DNA from: Chthoniobacterales bacterium
GTDB lineage: Bacteria; Verrucomicrobiota; Verrucomicrobiia; Chthoniobacterales; UBA10450
DNA: 5,845 bases
Direction: 5' to 3'
Assembly (NCBI GenBank): GCA_013695905.1
Contig: JACCZQ010000186.1
Location: forward strand, 1 to 5,845
Below the pieces are notes generated by a model, which saw only the letters and a list, made by a program, of their open reading frames with translations, was not told the DNA's origin and did not search any database. Below are positions 5,443 through 5,845 of the stretch, piece by piece. The translations under genes and the position numbers were made by a program. Positions within the stretch are counted from its first letter, which is position 1. Each line of letters starts with the position of its first letter.

Positions 5443-5845
5443 TTATTGGTGATTGTTCAGCACCACATGGGAGCCGCAGGTGGCGAGCTGGTGATAAATG
5501 TGAAACCGCTCGGTCAGGAGACGCTGCCAGTGCGGCACGCGTTCCTTGTCGATGATGAGATAAACCGGATGCTCGGCGCGCATGTGCTCGAGCGCGGTCT
5601 CCTCGTTCAGAGTGCCTGCGGCGGGGCCGGGTTCCTCCGTCACGATGGTGAACGGCCGCTCGAGGTAAAACCCGAGGCTGCTGGCGCTGGCGCGCGGGCC
5701 TTCATAAAGCACTTCGCCGTCGTCACCGAGCTGCGGCTGCAGGAAATGCGCGGCGCAGGCGAGTGACAGGTAGGGATTGAGGCGGGCTGCACCTTCTGCT
5801 GCAGCGAGCCCGGCCGGGACCATGCCGAGCAGCAGCACGATGGTG
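5443..5845 (-). CDS. C-terminal part of an ArnT/PMT-like (GT39) membrane glycosyltransferase
   Basis: This is the last 133 residues of a protein whose start lies beyond the right edge; the frame is open to the edge, so the GTG at 5838 is not taken as the start. The first visible residues (TIVLLLGMVPAGLAAAEG) are the end of a membrane helix. The rest is a soluble domain with GPRASASSLGFYLERPFTIV and YLIIDKERVPHWQRLL...FHIYHQLATCGSHVVLNN. This pattern (a 'poised' FYL.RP segment, then a ...V.N end) is typical of the C-terminal periplasmic domain of family-39/ArnT-like glycosyltransferases, which transfer sugars from polyprenyl-phosphate donors to lipids or proteins outside the membrane. The catalytic N-terminal loop, with its acidic residues, is not in the window, so donor and acceptor cannot be judged. 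The stop is TAA at 5445..5443, 95 bases before the small basic protein gene. Confidence 0.75.
   Translation of the reverse strand, partial: TIVLLLGMVPAGLAAAEGAARLNPYLSLACAAHFLQPQLGDDGEVLYEGPRASASSLGFYLERPFTIVTEEPGPAAGTLNEETALEHMRAEHPVYLIIDKERVPHWQRLLTERFHIYHQLATCGSHVVLNNHQ

Noticed and set aside
5446..5766. 106-residue plus-strand frame opposite the glycosyltransferase end
   Set aside because: It is antisense to a frame with recognisable family-39 C-terminal patterns and has no motif of its own.

Overview
This window is GC-rich, tightly packed bacterial chromosome. The best taxonomic clue is a 51-residue basic protein at 5192..5347. It matches, from memory, the small basic 'signature protein' of the PVC superphylum (Planctomycetes, Verrucomicrobia, Chlamydiae). 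The gene styles and dispersed intergenic repeats suggest Verrucomicrobiota within that group, but this is inference and not tested by any search.

Left part (90..3997): a tesA-like secreted SGNH esterase on the minus strand is divergent, across 49 bases, from a two-gene ABC transporter operon on the plus strand (ybbA-like ATPase, then a 10-helix ybbP-like permease 1 base later). The order and orientation are those of E. coli tesA / ybbA-ybbP. The three products probably form one envelope module: a cytoplasmic ATPase drives a permease with two large periplasmic domains, and a periplasmic lipase/esterase may act on what the permease extracts from the membrane.

Middle (3998..4253): this is a convergent intergenic region of 256 bases with no credible gene. 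It holds an inverted dispersed repeat (TGTCAT...ATGACA, 4060..4182), a small GC hairpin (4223..4244) and part of a further related repeat arm. That arm runs into the 3' end of the next gene and encodes its last residues.

Right part (4254..5845, all minus strand): in transcription order there is the 3' end of a glycosyltransferase-39/ArnT-like membrane protein (cut by the window edge), the small basic protein gene, and an RsuA/RluB-type rRNA pseudouridine synthase. Between the last two lies a striking inverted array of GTTACAA units (5089..5176). A second short hairpin (5186..5202) sits exactly over the stop codon of the small basic protein.

No tRNA, rRNA, CRISPR array, insertion sequence with a transposase, or defence system is visible. 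The points most worth a second look are the conserved esterase-transporter module in a PVC-type genome, the GTTACAA inverted array, and the repeat-derived C-terminus of the pseudouridine synthase.
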